A DNA stretch of 64,000 nt from Paramacrobiotus metropolitanus (Eukaryota; Tardigrada; Eutardigrada; Parachela; Macrobiotidae), in assembly GCF_019649055.1 (NCBI RefSeq), contig NW_026570278.1:1-64000 (forward strand). Direction: 5' to 3'. Shown in pieces: positions 61,951-64,000 of this stretch. Under the pieces are notes generated by a model that was not told the origin of the DNA, did not search any database, and worked only from the letters and a program-made list of their open reading frames with translations. Every line of letters starts with the position of its first letter. Position 1 is the stretch's first letter. A program made the position numbers and the translations under genes.

Positions 61951-64000
61951 TTAGCCGTACTGATCATAGTCAGCATTCGACGTAGTACTCGGTGGCGTAG
62001 TCGACGCCGACAGCGCGCTCTTGGGACAATACCGTCGGCCTTCGTAATTAAAACACTGCGCCTCCTCGCCAGTGGAATACAGTCCCATAAATCCGCTGCG
62101 ACTACAGCGGATACCGCGCCCCGTGAAGCGGCAGCGTGTCCCACCGGAAGTCGTACCGCGGCCGCTACACATGAGACCCATCTCCCTGCCCCACATCCCC
62201 ATCCCTGCGCCCGGCATCCGCTGGCAGCTGCCGGTGGGCGCACCCGGTAGGACGATCACCACGGCGATTCCACCAGGTCCCCATCCGGCATCACAGCCAC
62301 TGTTACAGGGAGGCGGTCCAGGAGCTGGGAATTCGGGAATCGGGACGGGGGCAACGGGCGGCGGCGGGGGGTTGATTGGTGCGGGTGCCGGAGCGGGGCC
62401 GACTGGTGGGGGTGCCGGAGCGGCAGGCGGCGCTGGTTGTTGGCCTTTGGCGACCCTGTCGATCCAGTCGGAGAAGGCGCTGACCCGGGTAAAGAAGGCA
62501 GCTGAGCCCAGAGTGCATCTGCAAAGCAAACGTCAGGCCTACAGGGTGTTTCCGCTAAAGGTATCTTAGGTTTACAAGAGTTTTTAGGCTTCTTAACGTT
62601 CCTTTTCAAGTTTTCTTAGGTTATTCCCTCGGTTACTTGTTTCTTAGGCTCATTTTTAGTTTTCTCAAATTATGGTTAGGTTTTCTTCGGTTATTTAGGT
62701 TTCTTGTCCACAAAGATCACTGGTACGCCGGTTACGATCACAACGATTTAGGTACCATTATATAGATATTATGCAAAGTCTGCATTACTCGTTGTCTCAC
62801 CCCCGAGTTCCATAACTCGTCAGTCCAACCAAGAAATCTCCTGCTGGGAAGCGATTAATGAGGGGACCCCCACTATCACCCTGTGCAACAGTATCAGCGG
62901 TGAGAACGAACCCAGTCAGAACAGCGATAATAGTGTTGATACCTGGCAGGTTCCCGCCTTCTCGTTCTCCGTACAGATTTGAGTGTCCGGAATGGGATTT
63001 CTTGAGTCCCGCCCCATTTTCTGCGCACAGACCGCGTGGTCGGCGACCTTCAGTGTTGCCTTCATCAGGTCGTCGGACGCGGGGCCACCCTGCGGGCCCT
63101 GCTTCATGGTGCCCCAGCCGGCGGCGACGAGCGGCCGCCCGGTATCCGGTTTGCGGTCGGGCGGAGGTAGTTTGACGCTGGTGACTTTGGGGTCGCTGAT
63201 GCTGCGGGCCAGACGCAAGACGGCGATGTCTTTCACGATCGCTTCTTCGTTCCACTGCGGATGGACGAAGACCTGGCTGACCGGGATGATGTTGGCCGGG
63301 GTGGCGGCCGATAGCTTGTGAACGCCCACGACGACGCTGAGTATCGATGTCGGATAGGTTACTCCACTAAAAAGCGTCGATCTATTAATTTTAGTCTTTA
63401 GCAATGAACAAAGAGCCGTATTCGGAGTTTTGTGGAACTGGAAAGATATTAGAAATTTACGCCACGCTTTTAGAGGCGATCGGTAAAAATCGATGTCCAT
63501 ATCTATTGACGTCCGATAGCGTTCGGTTCGCTAAGGGTCAAGCGAAAGCAACAGCCAACGGTTGCAGTCCGCGGAACGCGGCTTACCAGAACGCTATCAA
63601 TCGGCAATGCGCGGACGAGATTCTTACTTTTTGTTGACGCAGTGCGCGGCGGTGATGATTGTCCTGCGATCCTCCAGTACCGAGCCGCCGCAGTGATGCC
63701 CGCCGTCTTTGCGCAGACTGACGATGAAGTTGAACTCATTGTCCGGCACCCGTTCACCATCTGCAATCATGAACGATTTGTACCCACACGGACAAGGAAA
63801 CTGCCACGTGGTGAGATACAGCATCGTTATACGAAAATACATTGTTTTCATGAACGCAACCGTACTGCATTGATGTCTGAAGTGGCAAGAGCTGGAAAAG
63901 ACCGTATAGACGCACGTACCGATAATCATCACGACACTCTTGATCTCCCCGTAATCCGGCACCTTTTCAAATTGCTGAACGGGTGATGGTGCCACGTCGT
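61951..64000 (-). CDS. SP-B: S1 serine protease with Cys-rich tail, 5' end outside window
   Basis: Exons (minus) are 64000-63920 (partial propeptide), 63760-63628, 63366-62943, 62880-62801 and 62518-61951 (stop). Phases agree. The propeptide ends V-V-M|I-I-D-G, again Met before the new N-terminus as in SP-A. The triad is intact (T-A-A-H-C, K-D-I-A-V-L-R-L, G-D-S-G-G-P) with Gly at position 189. The linker is Pro-rich (P-A-P-P-P-V-G-P and similar). The tail is the Cys module, with an extra Met/Gly-rich insertion between the first two cysteines, ending C-F-N-Y-E-G-R-R-Y-C and then a Ser/Thr tail. SP-B and SP-A are closest to each other and share 3' flank, so one arose from the other by segmental duplication. 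The introns contain TTTCTTAGG repeats. Confidence 0.8.

Noticed and set aside
62072-62569. Long plus-strand ORF rich in Pro and Gly
   Set aside because: It is the antisense shadow of the SP-B linker and tail. The equivalent shadow over SP-A (26730-27068) is shorter and differs, while the minus-strand proteins align.

Overview
The window is animal nuclear DNA. Genes are split by short GT-AG introns, transposable elements are nested in the introns, and the one clear housekeeping gene (PTCD2-like) is a metazoan mitochondrial protein. There are no bacterial operons, ribosome binding sites or CRISPR arrays. Base composition, short introns and a secreted-protease cluster suggest a small invertebrate, perhaps an ecdysozoan such as a tardigrade. 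That guess is inference only. All exon models were built by eye from splice sites, reading phase and paralogue comparison.

Layout. 1-8.5 kb: a damaged Ty3/gypsy-type LTR retrotransposon on the minus strand (gag, zinc knuckle, aspartic protease) running off the left edge. 9.0-14.1 kb: a seven-exon PTCD2-like gene (minus), with a tandem hairpin repeat and a MITE in its introns and an inverted copy of one exon at 15.1-15.3 kb. 16.2-19 kb: a secreted Cys-containing ORF, a non-LTR reverse transcriptase fragment and a Harbinger-like MITE. 19.5-22.6 kb: a four-transmembrane gene (minus) with a 1.7 kb foldback palindrome in its intron. 23.2-23.3 kb: three near-perfect palindromes. 23.6-26.0 kb: a secreted Gly/Tyr-rich protein ending in a WAP-like domain (minus).

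26.6-64 kb: a cluster of seven S1 (chymotrypsin-fold) serine protease genes with the same six-exon architecture and the same intron phases (1,1,2,0,2; one intron phase differs in the pseudo-enzyme). I call them SP-A (-), SPH (+), SP-C (+), SP-D (+), SP-E (+), SP-F (+, broken) and SP-B (-, partial). A roughly 10.5 kb block (38.8-49.3 kb) bounded by inverted satellite-like repeats, full of broken retroelement genes and carrying a hAT-type MITE that splits an older reading frame, separates SP-C from SP-D.

The most interesting unit is this protease family. Each active-looking member has a signal peptide and an acidic propeptide built from a short repeat (I-I-P-V/L-D-Y-x-D, often with R-S-V/L-D-F-F-A). 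It then has a protease domain with Gly at position 189, so it is not trypsin-like, and a Pro- or Glu-rich linker. It ends in a six-cysteine C-terminal module finishing in C-F-x4-G-x-R-Y-C, which I do not recognise from any named family. SPH has lost all three catalytic residues (H57R, D102N, S195V) yet keeps an open frame. Activation sites fall in two classes: Arg|IIN in SP-C/D/E and Met|II(N/D)G in SP-A/B. The neighbouring WAP-like gene could encode a partner inhibitor. Together they look like a locally expanded secreted proteolytic system with zymogens, a decoy and decaying copies.
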